Shown here: one piece after another, positions 43,601 to 55,302 of the stretch
Layout of the letters: each line of letters starts with the position of its first letter
Position numbering within the stretch: the stretch's first letter is position 1
Assembly (NCBI GenBank): GCA_030704615.1
Contig: CM060734.1
Span: 45,712,042 to 45,772,041, forward strand
Direction of reading: 5' to 3'
Length of the DNA stretch: 60,000 bases
Source: Takakia lepidozioides
Lineage: Eukaryota > Streptophyta > Takakiopsida > Takakiales > Takakiaceae
The notes under the pieces: generated by a model
The model's database searches: none
The model's input: only the letters and a program-made list of their open reading frames with translations
Told to the model about the DNA's origin: nothing
Translations under genes and position numbers: made by a program

Positions 43601-46600
43601 TTCAAAAGAAACTGGAAAAGGAGTGCTGCATCTGACCATGTTGACAACGAAGTGTACATTCATCCATTGCCAAGAGATCTAACCATGCTGCAAGGACTAC
43701 AAACACATGCCATGGAAAAAAAAAGAACGGGGCAAGACAGCCACCTCAGGTTTGGGATGCTTGGCACGCTCTTCTTCTTCTGCCGTTGCCCTTCTCCGGG
43801 GTGTAGGAAGATGACTGCCTTGCCACAAAGCCCACATGGACCAGCCACATTACAAGACCAAGCTTTTCAAAGGCCAGGCAGACAGGCTAGGATCCACTAC
43901 CATAACAAGAAGCAGAAATATCACGTTAAATGAAGTTTTATAGCCCTCTGACCTACACGGTCCACTGGATACAGAGAACCAAATATCAACCACCTCTCAT
44001 GCAAACTTCCATGGGCCTGGCAGTGCACACTACAGCAGCCCCTCATAAACACAACCAAAAAATGCCCACTATTGCAGGAACTGACAAGATCTTCGTCGCA
44101 TTGACTCCTCCTTGTTCAGAACCCCCCAAGTGCCATGGCGATGCTGAAAATTGTCTAGGGACAGGGATTGCTTAGGGCAGGTTTCCACAACCCACAGAGA
44201 GAGTGAGAGGAAGGCATTCCTTACCTGAACATGACGGGCTCCTCCCCCTTCTCCCGCATCTTTTCTTCATACTCCTAAAATTCCCCAACATACAAGAGGA
44301 GAACAGATCATCATGTACAGAATACAACTCCATACCGACATTAAACGTAACCCAAACAGATGTTGCACCAGTCTAAGCTAAAATCTATGAAATTCTACTG
44401 ACTTAGAATAAAAAGAAGGCTGGGTGAGCATGTAGTACAAGACACACAAGCAATATACATTAAGGTTAACCACTCCAACCTGGAGGACAGCCCATGTTGG
44501 ATACTTTTCTTATAATGCGTCAAACAGTGAAGGACAGAGGAAAAAACAGGTGGGAGAAGGGGGCCATGATGGAGCAAAACTATCTTCAGAACTCACATTC
44601 CAGTGGATTTGAAATAAAGGTAAGAATCTGCACCTTCCGCTTCTTCATGACAAGGTTCAATGTATCTTCAAGCTGCCTTTTCTTATGCCTCCGTGTTTTG
44701 TCCAGTGCCCCATCAGCCTCTGCCAGAGCAGTAACAAATAAATCAAACAATGGTAGACTTGACAACCATGGCAATAACAATCACCAGAAGTTTTGGTGTG
44801 CTTGTGAAGGGGCTGAACCCTGTGATGAGCAGTTCACCCCAGTTTATAAGAGCTCCCATTGTCAATATTTGTCTAGGGCTTAGAAGCTATGTTCCTTGAC
44901 AGATTCATAAAAGAGCAGTATCATAGTGCATGTCCAAAGAAGTGCGTTTTCCTTCGCTCACTTGCTAGCGAAGGCCACAAATCACACACAGATTTTGCCT
45001 GTCAAATCCCACCTAGCAGACCAGGCTAGCAAAGCGAACGGCGAACGGGCGGTTGTTGCTCAAATGGCCAATGTCATAAACTCAACCATTTCCACCATCT
45101 GCCAACAGAAAAGGTTCACCATGATCCAACCAATTCTTAAAACTCCTTGCATGTAAACATCTGCCTTTCTATGCACATCAGGATAAGTCAACTGTCACAT
45201 TGTAAATGTAAACTCCACCTAGTTCTCTTCATCTGTATTTACTTCCCCATCTCTCACCGCATTGTCTCAGTCTCTCTTTGATTTGCAGTCCCTCTACATG
45301 TGTTATCTTCCCTCTACACCACCGGTGACACATCTTGGTCAAGAAAGGGGGCTACAGTAGCAGTGCCAATTACAACACCATGCTTTGTTGTTTTGATGTA
45401 AATGCCTCCCTTAAATCCAACAACAGCTGATTGTCATCTGCTTGTAAGAGCGCACATATAGCTGCAGGCTAAACTGCATACCCGGTGAGTTTCAACACAT
45501 AACAGCACTGGGAGGGTTAGTAACTTGCAGGGACTATGCCCTCAAGAATAAGCCAGCATTAAGAGGGAAGGGTTAGAGAGGATAACTATCTTCCTCTCTC
45601 CTTCCAGGTCTCCCTGGCCACAGGAGTTTCCTTCTGCACCTTGCTCTGACATTATACATGAAACAAAGGAAGATAGTGCTAAATGGGAAGAAAAAAGCAC
45701 ACACTCATCATTTCAAGTTTCCTGATTTGCTCCTTGATGGCATCCGGGTCCTTCTTCAGAATCCCCACCTCTCGGACCTTCTTCCTCTCCTTTTTGTTCT
45801 GTAACCAGCCAGCCAGACCAATTAATAAATAGACTCGACCAGAAATGAACAAGATTAACCTTTGCGCCCCATCAAATGCGCTAAATTGGTGCAAGGAAGG
45901 ATTTGCATCACGATGTATAAATTAAAAAGTGTAGATGAACGCACATACACAATTATTTGACCTACATTATGCACTTCAGATAAGAGTGTACAAAAACAAG
46001 TGAACTCAGAACAATATTGCTAGGGTATTGAGCCATCACAGGCTCCATAACAGAATATTACCTGTAACCAAATTCCACACCTCAACAGTTTGCTCAAGAG
46101 CAAAAAACAATATGCAGAGTACCAGTTCCTCGGTCAAAAGGAAACAATGATTTGGTGTCGACAAGGTGAGGTCTCTAGGGCACAAGATGGCCCAAAGGTT
46201 CTGGACACTTGGAACAACAATTCTGCTTACAGAATTTCCAGCAAGGGCCAAGACCAAAGGGGTGGGGCCATTACAATTAGTCGACCTTCTGAAAGTAAGT
46301 GACTTGCCACACTAAAGAACATAGTACTGCTCAGTACCGAGCTTCGTGTTCCAATCTCATCTTCATACTGGAATCACATGCACTAAGATGAACATAAGAA
46401 GAGCAAGGAACCTGGCGGTGCTACTTCAGCATAACACATTGACGCAACAATAGCGAATTGCGTGTGATGCCGTCCATACTAACCAACCCAAGAACAACTT
46501 GTACGTTAGAATGACAACTCACCCGCTTCAGCTCCTTCTTGCGGAGCTCTTTGCGGTAGGCATCTGTGGGATTCATCACTTTTCCGCCTTTCGTAGTCTT

Positions 46601-46603
46601 CAT
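40608..46603 (-). CDS. ELF5: ELF5/WBP11-like proline-rich splicing-associated protein
   Basis: Ten exons on the minus strand with GT/AG borders: 46603-46523, 45798-45705, 44719-44634, 44274-44225, 43814-43745, 43020-42939, 42764-42320, 42169-42095, 42006-41350 and 40823-40608, about 618 residues. The N-terminus [20 protein letters not shown], then [20 protein letters not shown] and [16 protein letters not shown], is the WBP11 domain, matching Arabidopsis EARLY FLOWERING 5. [20 protein letters not shown] follows, then long proline-rich WW-domain ligands, and the conserved end [12 protein letters not shown]...[18 protein letters not shown]11 proteins are nuclear, associate with spliceosome components and bind PQBP1-type WW domains; ELF5 in Arabidopsis affects FLC expression. 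The summed exon length is 1856, one base short of a multiple of three: exon 7 changes frame in a C-run near 42665-42690. See findings. Confidence 0.9.
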
Positions 46604-47734
46604 TGCGGCTGGCTCCCTCTCCCTCCTGCTATCCTTCCGGAATCAGCTTGGTTTCAAACGTATATCATCACAGCTTCAAACAGTACCTCTGTCGTTAAAC
46701 GCTTGCTATCTCTCTTTCCATCTGCACTCCACACCAAATGACGGATCGCAGAACTGAGGAGTTCCCACGAATAAGAATAACGGATGGATAAAGGGGCATG
46801 TACCCTAAGCAACCATCCTCCCGCACCGAGAATCAGTCCCGCCTCAGAAGCGCTGACAATATCGAGGGGCGAACACAGCGAGCGCAACGCGCATTACAAA
46901 GCGGGCAGCCATGGGTAGGGTTTATTTTTATTCTTTATTCTTTTAGGGTTTCTCTCTAACCCTCGCACGTTCAGCTTACCCTGATTTGTTTTTCTGTTTT
47001 AAATAAAAGGGGGGGAGGAAGACCTTTTTGAGGTTGTTTTTTTAAATCATGTCTCTATGGCTTCACAAGCCAGGTTATTTTTTCCTTGCATTATTAATAC
47101 ATTTCAGGGCCTCTGGTTGTTTTTTTTTTTTTTTTTCTCCAAGGAGACACCGTTCCACAACAACTGGGCCTTGAGGGGGAAAAGAAAACCCCTTTCTGAG
47201 CCATGGAGGCATTACAAGGGCAAAGCCCCTGCCCGAATGTAGAGAGACAGAACCCCAAACCCACATGCCATTGCACAAGCGTAGGCTAGAGCCCTGTGGT
47301 ACTCCTCTATTCCCTTTTCAAACAAAACATGGTGGTCTAGTATCATAGACCCAAGAAAATAGATATGTACTCTCCTTGCCAAGTGGGTTCCAAGGATATT
47401 CTCGCACATCTCTGCTCCTTGGAGCATTCTGGTTAGACAGCACCTTCTTAAGGCAACTCCTTACCCGAGCTTTGTTTGGCCTCCATCTGCACGTTAGGTA
47501 GTTCAAGGTGGCAAATCCAATGCCAAAGCCACTTCTGGCTCCAACGCCTGGAAATCCATATGGGCCTCGTGGACAAGCCTTCGTGGCTCTCTCATTCAAA
47601 TTAAGCCCTCCACTCCGGAGAAAGCCCTCAGGCAGCCTCTCTTCGGAAACTCCAACAGGGAGTCTATTTCGCTTGATAAATGCCTAGGGGTGTACTCCAG
47701 CCAGTATGTACCAGCCACGTGCGTGCACAGGAGG
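46604..47734. other. ELF5 promoter region and unassigned sequence
   Basis: The region just above 46603 should hold the promoter and 5' UTR of the ELF5 homologue. A run of about 18 T's lies at 47119-47137. At 47455-47690 the plus strand reads NAKATSGSNAWKSIWASWTS and KCLGVYSSQY, which may be a LINE scrap. Nothing else recognised. Confidence 0.4.
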
Positions 47735-47792
47735 GGGTATTTTAAACCCCCCCATGTACAATATTATACATACATAGGGGGGTTTAAAACAC
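47735..47792. repeat. Strong inverted repeat (hairpin)
   Basis: The left arm TTTTAAACCCCCCCATGTA pairs with the right arm TACATAGGGGGGTTTAAAA over 19 positions with one mismatch, around an AT-rich loop of about 12-15 bases. Confidence 0.85.
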
Positions 47793-47832
47793 CTTAAATA
47801 TAATATTACAGGAGAGTGTTGGTAAATTATAA

Positions 47833-47905
47833 GGGGTAGTCTAGTGGTAAGGACGTTATTTAGGTCGTGATATACCGCGGGATCAAATCACGGGATCATT
47901 CTTTT
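47833..47905 (+). mobile_element. tRNA-like SINE head
   Basis: GGTAGTCTAGTGGTAAGGAC (A-box) is followed about 40 bases later by GGGATCAAATCAC (B-box), then a T-rich stretch. The order and spacing fit an RNA polymerase III promoter of a SINE. It does not fold as a normal tRNA. Confidence 0.5.
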
Positions 47906-49516
47906 TGTTTGTTTTTTTTCTTCTTTCTCCCCTTCCCTCCTGCGGGCTCTCTTCTTCCTCCCCTCCTCTTCCTGGGCAGGTACAGATTTCCCCTTCCCTC
48001 TTCCCCCTGGGTTTTTTGGTGATGGCTCAGGAGCCTCTGTGCCTGAGCTGCATATTGGGTCAATTAGGTCATTCAAACACCGTGTCTTCGGTGGTATTGT
48101 TCTCTTCTGTCTCTTGGAATCTGCTCCCAGACCACCAAAAACCAAGACCCCAAATCAGACAGCAAAGAGGGCTTACCAATGGCTGCATGGATCTTTGCAC
48201 ACAAAGGGCCCTTCTCAAGGAACAAATTCTCCTTTTCCTCTTGCACAACTTTGCGCATGGCCTCTGTGGTACAGCTCTCCTTGTTTGGTACTGCCAATAT
48301 TGTTCCTCCTCTTCGTGCAAGAAGTGAAACCCATACAAGAAGTGAAACAACAAAGGCATTGATACACCTCTGTAGCTACATAGAGACCCGAAACTGGTGC
48401 TTGCTCTTCTTTCATAGCAGCCACCTCCTATCCGCCTCATTCACAACCAACCACATGACCACATCTTGGTCTCACACAGTCCACCTATTTCCACACTTTC
48501 TGGTCGATCTCCTTCACATTCTCGCCAACTTATCTCTCTCAGCAGATCTGACCAGGAACTCACGCCACAAGGACTGCAGCTCTTAGTCTCTGGAATTCAT
48601 CACTGCAGCCTGCCAATGCTAACACATACACCCCAACGAATGGCGCCATCCAGCCAACCTTGCATGCCGCTATGACCTAGACAATAGATGCATTAGAGCT
48701 TCATGACACTGCAACTGTGAGAAAGGCTCACAACAGTAACATTGTGGAAGACACTCGGAATGCAAACAGCCCAACTGCTCATCTAACAGAATTCAAACCG
48801 TGACCCAAATCTACATTGAAGACAGATCTTTAACACTTAGCATATGCATCCCCACCCCAGTGGCTGTAAGAAGTCACTGGCAGCCAAATCTCTCAAGTAC
48901 AGGCAGACTGTCAGCTGATGCATCTGCATCGTGGTTCTCCCAAACGTCAACCCTGCACTGCATATACTCACACATGCTTCAGATACCCCAAAGTGGTTGC
49001 GTTCATCTTGCTTTAACAAAAATTGTCATCTCCAGAGCAGCCTCCTCACATCGAGTGACTAAAACCTCAACTTCTCTCGACGTCCCAGCTCATCACTAGC
49101 CCCTGTCCACTACTACCAAGAAAAAGAAGAGAATCAACTAAAACCTAAACTCATCTCTCGGCTTGATACTACTAAGAAGGAGAGAAAAAAAGCCAAAAAG
49201 AGGCCAAGTCCCAACCCTCTAATGGGCAACCCTATAAGCAACTTTTTAAAAAAATTAAACCTTTTGGTTACCAAGCTTGCACTAAAAGTCATTCCGGCAA
49301 CTATTTGGTGGCAAGCTCGTGCTGGTCAACCATTGTTGACCACCCTTCCCTCTAGTGCGGAGCCATACAGTCATGACGATGTCTACCAAAGTAGTCGCCC
49401 AGAGGACTACGTAGTCCCGTAGTCATTTCAACGACTACGTGAAGTCCTATTTGGTCCAAAAATACAGGGAAGTCATGTCAAAGTCAGGAAAACCATGACT
49501 ACCGCGCCTCGGCAGT
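47906..49516. other. No supported gene
   Basis: Minus-strand 48297-48073 has an open frame with KVVQEEKENLFLEKGPLCAK and WEQIPRDRREQYHRRHG that could be an old exon; I do not recognise it. The rest is unassigned, with a GACTACGTAGTC palindrome and GTAGTC repeats near 49385-49440. Confidence 0.35.
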
Positions 49517-50255
49517 CACCACTTTGAAGATGGGATTTGTTCTTGTGGTGATTACTGGTGAAATGATGTCTTCTTGGAAAGATGCGAGTGTCTTGCTTCA
49601 TTCATTGATCTGTGACTTAGCTACTCACACCATCCACCATTTCCCGAAAGTATTGACCATGATGTACTGTTGAGTGCATTTCATGTGCCATAAATCCACA
49701 TGAAATGATAGTGGGGTCTACCCGGCGTAGGTGGGAAATCAGCCCATAATTGCACTTGACTGAAGGGGTGATTTTTGACTGATTCTGGTGAAAGTGGATG
49801 GAAATCAGAGTGCTGTCCTAATTCTGGGTTTGGGTGGTGGAGCTTCTCCAAAGCTTGAAGATGGAAGTGAATACGAATTTTAATGAGCTTGATGAGAGGG
49901 GCAGCCCTATGCACAAGTTTGTTCAGCATCTTAAACTTGGACATGTGTTTGTTTCTCGTGGTGTGGCTTTGGATGGAGCCCTTGATGAACTTGCATGAAT
50001 ATTGTCAAAAGCTAGCCTTAACCCACCAAGATCCAATCCCATGGTGGATGCTTGAAAGTTCATACAGTGAATGTAAGGGTATTTGGGTATGTTGTTATTG
50101 ATTGATGCGACTTGTGAAAATTGAATGTTGAAATGCAGATCCGCCATTTTTCTTCCAGAAAAAAACAAAACACGGGATCTCTGCATGTACCACCGAGGGG
50201 ATGACCCAGCCTCAGAATTCGTCGCTAGTAGTGCGGAGCAACGCGAAGCCCTAGT
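49517..50255 (+). repeat. Duplicated block: PPR-DYW 3' end plus downstream flank, copy 1
   Basis: Begins within a DYW end (HHFEDGICSCGDYW then TGA at 49559-49561) and continues through a 3' flank that is nearly the same as the flank after the PPR pseudogene at 54411-55053. It ends at about GCGAAGCCCTAGTAGTT, matching 55335-55370. The duplication therefore carries the last codons of a DYW domain away from its gene. Confidence 0.85.
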
Positions 50256-50274
50256 AGTTAATACACTAAGAGTG

Positions 50275-50370
50275 TCTCAAGAATGGTACCTGGGTTTAGT
50301 GGTTAATGAAGTTATTTGTGCATCATAAGGCAGAGGTTCAAACCCTGTTCCTACACCATTCCCTTGTAGT
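50275..50370 (+). mobile_element. tRNA-derived SINE head
   Basis: CTGGGTTTAGTGGTTAATG (A-box) and, about 40 bases on, GAGGTTCAAACCCTG (B-box). A TTTATTTATTTATTTA run follows at about 50378-50394. Confidence 0.55.
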
Positions 50371-50494
50371 TAGTTTATTTATTTATTTATTTCACTATTC
50401 CTTGGATAGATCCTAGAAACGAATATTAAGTAGTTAAATTCTAGCGACGACCGAAGGTCGGAAGCTAGTTTAGCATAGAGCAGGAATAGGGTGC

Positions 50495-50560
50495 CATAGT
50501 GTCACGTCATCGTCGCCATGTTTCGTCGCCACATCATCGTAGACACGTCATCGTCGTCAA
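50495..50560 (+). repeat. CGTC/ATCG minisatellite
   Basis: Short imperfect units of GTCATCGTCG/CACGTCATCG arranged in tandem. Confidence 0.6.
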
Positions 50561-50722
50561 TTTCTTTGGAACCTGCCCGAAATGCCCGAAAAGCAGCGCG
50601 GGGAAGGGCTGCCCCCGCGTGCTCGAGCTTCTGAAAGAGGATCGAGAGAGGGAGTCCACAATGCCTCTTCTAGTACTTCTGCGCATGTGAAGATGATTTG
50701 TGAGGCAGGCAAACTAACAGAG

Positions 50723-51065
50723 GTGAGGGCGCCTTCTTCTTCGACCTATTTCAGCCTGTTTTGCCCTCTCATCAGACTCGGCCCTGAGATGCATATTGAA
50801 TTTTCAAGGACTCAATGTGGTGAGGGCACCTTCTTCGACCTATTTCAGCCTGTTTTGCCCTCTCATCAGACTCGGCCCTGAGATGCATATTGAATTTTGC
50901 AAGTTAGGTCGTTGGGTAGATGGTCAACTGGAAACAGCAGCGGCAGCGGCACAAATGATAGGACAAGGCACTGCTAATGTTCAGGCACCTTCTTCAACAC
51001 ATTTCACCCTGTTTTTCCCTCTTGTCAGAGTCGGCCCTAAATTTCCATTTTGAATTCTACAAGTT
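50723..51065 (+). repeat. Tandem repeat of about 90-100 bp, three copies
   Basis: Units starting near GGGCGCCTTCTTC (50728), GGGCACCTTCTTC (50824) and AGGCACCTTCTTC (50984). The first two are almost the same through GCCCTCTCATCAGACTCGGC and GAGATGCATATTGAATTTT. The third is diverged and set apart by a short spacer. Confidence 0.85.
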
Positions 51066-51308
51066 AGCTGGTTGAGTGAATCTGGTTTGGAGTGACTTTG
51101 ACATGATACTGCCAATGTGATAACAGGAAAGTATCCGAAAACAGGTAACAGAGAGAAGGTGTGGAATGAATACTTTGTTGACCCCAGTCAATGGTGGGAC
51201 AACCGAGGCAAAAAGTCGAATCCCTGTTAGATGATTCCTAGAACAAATCTAGGCTGTCATTGTCGGCTGCTAGCAGCAAAGCAATGATGTATGCATGAGT
51301 GGTTGAGC

Positions 51309-51785
51309 AAAGGGAGTCTTTGACAATGTGGCTGAATGAAATGTGGTGTCGTGGAATGCGATGATCGCAGGATATGCCCAGCATGGTTGTCAAGGTCCTC
51401 CAATTATTTGAAGGAATGCGAAAGAACGGCTTGAAGCCGGACAGTATCACCTTTATATGTGTTCTCTCTGCATGCAGCCACACTGGCCTACTGAAATCCA
51501 GATGTTGTGGTGTGGAAGGCCTTGCTTGGTGCCTGCAGAATCCATGGCAATGTGGAGATGGCGCGACTTATGTGTTGCTATCAAACATCTATGCCGCAGC
51601 TGGCAGGTGGGATGATACTGCAAAGGTGAGAAGAATGATCACGGTCAGAGGGGTTAGAAAGGAGCCAGGAGCCAGGTCGGTGCTGCATTGAGATTGGCAA
51701 CAGGGTGCACACCTTCATTGTAGATGACAAGTTGCATCCTATAATTAAGGAAATCCATGTTGAGCTGAGAAGATTGTCTAGGTGG
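51309..51785 (+). pseudogene. PPR-DYW pseudogene fragment, upstream copy
   Basis: Homologous to 53573-54180. It has GAATGAAATGTGGTGTCGTG (MAE-stop-NVVSW), then LQLFEGMRKNGLKPDSITFI and CVLSACSHTGLL, then a jump (about 150 bp missing) to ATYVLLSNIYAAAGRWDDTA, KVRRMITVRGVRKEPGA and, in another frame, GNRVHTFIVDDKLHPIIKEI. The last part is the start of the DYW domain, better preserved here than in the main copy. Frameshifts, the nonsense codon and the deletion show it is dead. Confidence 0.8.
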
Positions 51786-51844
51786 AATGACTTTGCCAAG
51801 TAACTGCCAATGTGGCAGCATGAAAGTATCCAAAAATAGATAAC

Positions 51845-54455
51845 AGTGTTCAACAATGTGGCTGAATGAACTGTGGTGCCGCGGAACGCCATGCTTATGC
51901 ACAACAGGGGCGTGGGATGGAGGCTTTGGAGACCTATGAGTAAATGATGGTGGAAGGGGTGAAGCCTGACCACATCACGTCTGTGCGTTTGCAAGCCTGG
52001 CAGCCCTGGAAAAGGGCAAAGAGGTGCATGGTTGCATCGCAAAAGCATGAATTGTACCAGATGTGATTCTGAACAATACCATCGTGGACATGTATGCCAA
52101 ATGTAGGAGGCATTTCAGCAGATTCAGATACGTTTGTCTGTCTCTTGCTTAAGTGCATCAAGATGAAAGGTCTGGAAGCTGGAAAGCAGGTGCACACTCA
52201 CGTTATCCAAAGTGGATTCACGCCAAGTGTGTTTCTCCTCAACACCCTTGTCAACATGTCAAACCTGGGAGCTCTGGAAAAGGGGAAAGAAGTCCATGGT
52301 GACATCGTCAAAGCTGGAATTGTACCAGATGTCATTCTGAACACTGCCCTGGTGGACATGTATGCCAAAAGTGGGTGCATTAAGGATGCGAAGGGAATTT
52401 TCAACACTATGGCTGAACGAGATGTGGTGTCATGGAAGACGATGCTTGCAGGGTATGCACAGCAAGGACGTGGTATGAAGGCTTTGGAGACGTATGATCA
52501 AATGATGGGGGAAGGGGTGAAGCCCGACCACATCACATTTGTGTGCATTTGCGATGCGTGTGCAAGCCTGGCAGCTCTAGAAAAGGGCGAAAGAGGTCCA
52601 TGGCGACATTGTCAAAGCTGCAATTGTACCAAGTGTCATTCTGAACAATGCCCTCGTGGACATGTATAAAGGGAGTATTTGACAGTATGGCTGAATGAGA
52701 TGTGGTGTCGTGGAGTGCGATGATTGCAGGATATGCACAGCAAGGGCGTGGGATGGAGGCTTTGGAGACCTCTGAGCAAATGTTGTGCAAAGGGGTGAAG
52801 CCCAACCGCATAACGTTTGTTTGCATTGGCAATGTGTGTGCAATCCTGGCAGCCCTGGAAAGGTGCAAAGAGGTCCATGGTGACATCGTCAAATCTGGAA
52901 TTGTACCCGATGTCATTCTGAACACTGCCCTGCTGGACATGTATGTCAAATGTGAGTGTATCGAGGATGCAAAGGTAGTGTTCAACAGTATGGCTGAATG
53001 AGATGTGGTGTCGTGGAGTGCGATGATTGTAGGATATGCACAGCAAGGATGCGGGATGGAGGCTTTGGAGACCTATGAGCAATTGATGTGCGAAGGGGTG
53101 AAGCCCAACCGCAACACATTTGTTTGTGTTTGCAATGCGTGTGCAAGCCTAGGAGCTCTGGAAAAGGGGAAAGAGGTCCATGGTGACATCGTCAAAGCTG
53201 GATTTGTACCAGATGTCATCCTGAACACTGCCCTGGTGGACATGTATGCCAAATGTGGGTGCATGAAGGATGCGAAGGGAGATTTCAAATGGCTGAACAA
53301 GATGTGGTGTCGTGGAACGCGATGCTTGCAGGGTATGCACAGCAGGGGCGTGGGATGGAGGCTTTGGAGACCTATGAGCAAATGATGGGGGAAGGGGTGA
53401 AGCCTGACTACATCACGTTTGTGTGCGTTTGCAATGCGTGTGCAAGCCTGGCAGCCCCGGAAAGGGGCAAAGAGGTTCATGGTGACATCATCACAGCTGG
53501 AATTGTACCAAATGTCATTCTGGACACTGCCCTGGTTCACTTGTATGCGAAATGTGAGTGCAAGGAGGATGCAAAGGGAGTATTTGACAATATGGCTGAA
53601 TGAAATGTGGTGTCGTGGAATGCAATGATCGCAGGATATGCCCAGCATGGTTGTCATAGGGAGGTCCTGCAACTATTTGAAGGAATGCAAAAGAAAGGCT
53701 TGAAGCTGGACAGTATCACCTTTATATGTGTTCTCTCTGCCTGCAGCCACACTGACCTACTGAATGAAGGAAGATGCTACTTTGATTCCCTGAGTGAAGA
53801 TCATGGTATCAATCTGACAGTAAAGCACTTTGGCTGCATGGTGGACCTTCTTGGATGTGCGGGACAACTGGATGAGGCAGTGGACCTGATTAATAAAATG
53901 CCAATCAATCCAGATGTTGTGGTGTGGAAGGCCTTGCTTGGTGCCTGCAGAATCCATGGCAATGTGGAGATGGCTGAATGTGTGGCAACATCTATCCTCA
54001 AGTGGGATGAACAGGATGCCACGACTTATGTGGTGCTATATCAAACATCCATGCTGCAGCTGGCAGGTGGGATGATATTGCAAAGGTGAGAAGAATGACA
54101 AAGGTCAGAGGGTTAGAAAGGAGCCAGATAACAAATTGCATCCTAGAATTAAGGAAATCCATGTTGAGGAGAAGATTGTCTGGGCAGATGAAGGAGGCGG
54201 GGTATGTGCCTGACACACACTTTTTATTGCATGATGTGGAGGAAAGGAATTTTCTCTTAGCCACCACAGTGAGAAGCTGGCGATTGGTTTTGGGCTGATC
54301 AGCACGACTCATCAAGAATCTTTGAGTGTGTGGAGACTGCCACACCTCCACCAAATTCATCTCAAAGATTGTTGGCCGAGCAATTGTTGTATGGGACGCT
54401 AACTACTTTCCACCACTTTGAAGATGGGATTTGTTCTTGTGGTGATTACTGGTGA
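51845..54455 (+). pseudogene. PLS-class PPR-DYW gene, broken
   Basis: Five to six tandem P-L-S units of about 101 codons (start near 51860, 52130, 52430, 52700, 53005, 53300), each with SW-AM-AGYAQQG-GMEALE, GEGVKPDHITFVCVCNACAS, LEKGKEVHGDIVKAGIVPD and VDMYAKCGC. The E domain follows at 53607-54090 (HFGCMVDLLGCAGQLDEA, PDVVVWKALLGACRIHGNVE). DYW remains come next: LSGQMKEAGYVPDTHFLLHD, EKLAIGFGLIS, VCGDCHTSTKFISKIVGRAI and HHFEDGICSCGDYW with TGA at 54453-54455, spread over several frames. Intact proteins of this class are imported into chloroplasts or mitochondria for C-to-U RNA editing. TGA codons occur at the same place (MAE-stop) after several units, with frameshifts near 52580, 53285 and 54100-54400. 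A long spliced protein is unlikely. Confidence 0.88.
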
Positions 54456-55053
54456 AAGGATGTTTTCTTGGAAAGATGCAAGTGTCTTGCTTCATTCATT
54501 GATCTGTATAGCTACTTAGATCATCCACCATTTCCTGATAGTGGGGTCTACCCGGCATAGGTAGGAAGTCAGCCCACAATTGCACTTGACTGAAGGGGTG
54601 ATTTTTGACTGATTTTGGTGACAGTGGATGGAAATCAGAGTGTTGTCCTAATTCTGGGTTTGGGTGGTGGAGCTTCTCCAAAGCTTGAAGATGGAAGTGA
54701 ATACGAATTTTAATGAGCTTGATGAGAGGGGCAGCCCTGTGCACAAGTTTGTTCAGCATCTAAAATTTGGACAAGTTTGTTTGTTTCTCGTGGTGTGGCT
54801 TTGGATGGAGCCCTTGATGAACTTACATGAATATTGTCAAAAGCTAGCGTTAACCCATCAAGATCCAATCCCACGGTGGATGCTTGAAAGTTCATATAGT
54901 GAATGTAAGGGTATTTGGGTATATTGATATTGATTGATGTGGCTTGTGAAAATCGAACATTGAAATGTAGATCCGCCATTTTTCTTCCAAAAAAAAACAA
55001 AACACGGGATCTCTGTATGTAACACAGTGGGGATGACCCACCTTTTTTTTGTG
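54456..55053 (+). repeat. PPR 3' flank, copy 2
   Basis: Matches 49562-50200 nearly base for base, with small indels (for example the 49620-49700 region is shortened here). Its last 249 bases (54805-55053) are duplicated in tandem at 55054-55302. Confidence 0.85.
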
Positions 55054-55302
55054 ATGGAGCCCTTGATGAACTTACATGAATATTGTCAAAAGCTAGCATT
55101 GACCCACCAAGATCCAATCCCACGGTGGATGCTTGAAAGTTCATATAGTGAATGTAAGGGTATTTGGGTATGTTGATATTGATTGTTGCGGCTTGTGAAA
55201 ATCGAACATTGAAATGCAGATCCGCCATTTTTCTTCCAGAAAAAAACAAAACACGAGATCTTTGCATGTAACACAGTGGGGATGACCCACCCTTTTTTTG
55301 TG
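55054..55302 (+). repeat. Tandem copy of a 249 bp unit
   Basis: Starts ATGGAGCCCTTGATGAACTT like 54805 and runs to GGGGATGACCCACC and a T-run. The period of 249 is a multiple of three, which keeps a minus-strand frame open for 204 codons across both copies (55324-54710). That frame has no recognisable protein. Confidence 0.85.

Noticed and set aside
49385-49445. Short GTAGTC/GACTAC repeats as a CRISPR-like or operator array
   Set aside because: Units are too short and irregular, without spacers, in a plant nuclear context.
53073-53672. Minus-strand frame of 199 codons
   Set aside because: Antisense of the tandem PPR units, kept open by their repetition. No protein similarity of its own.
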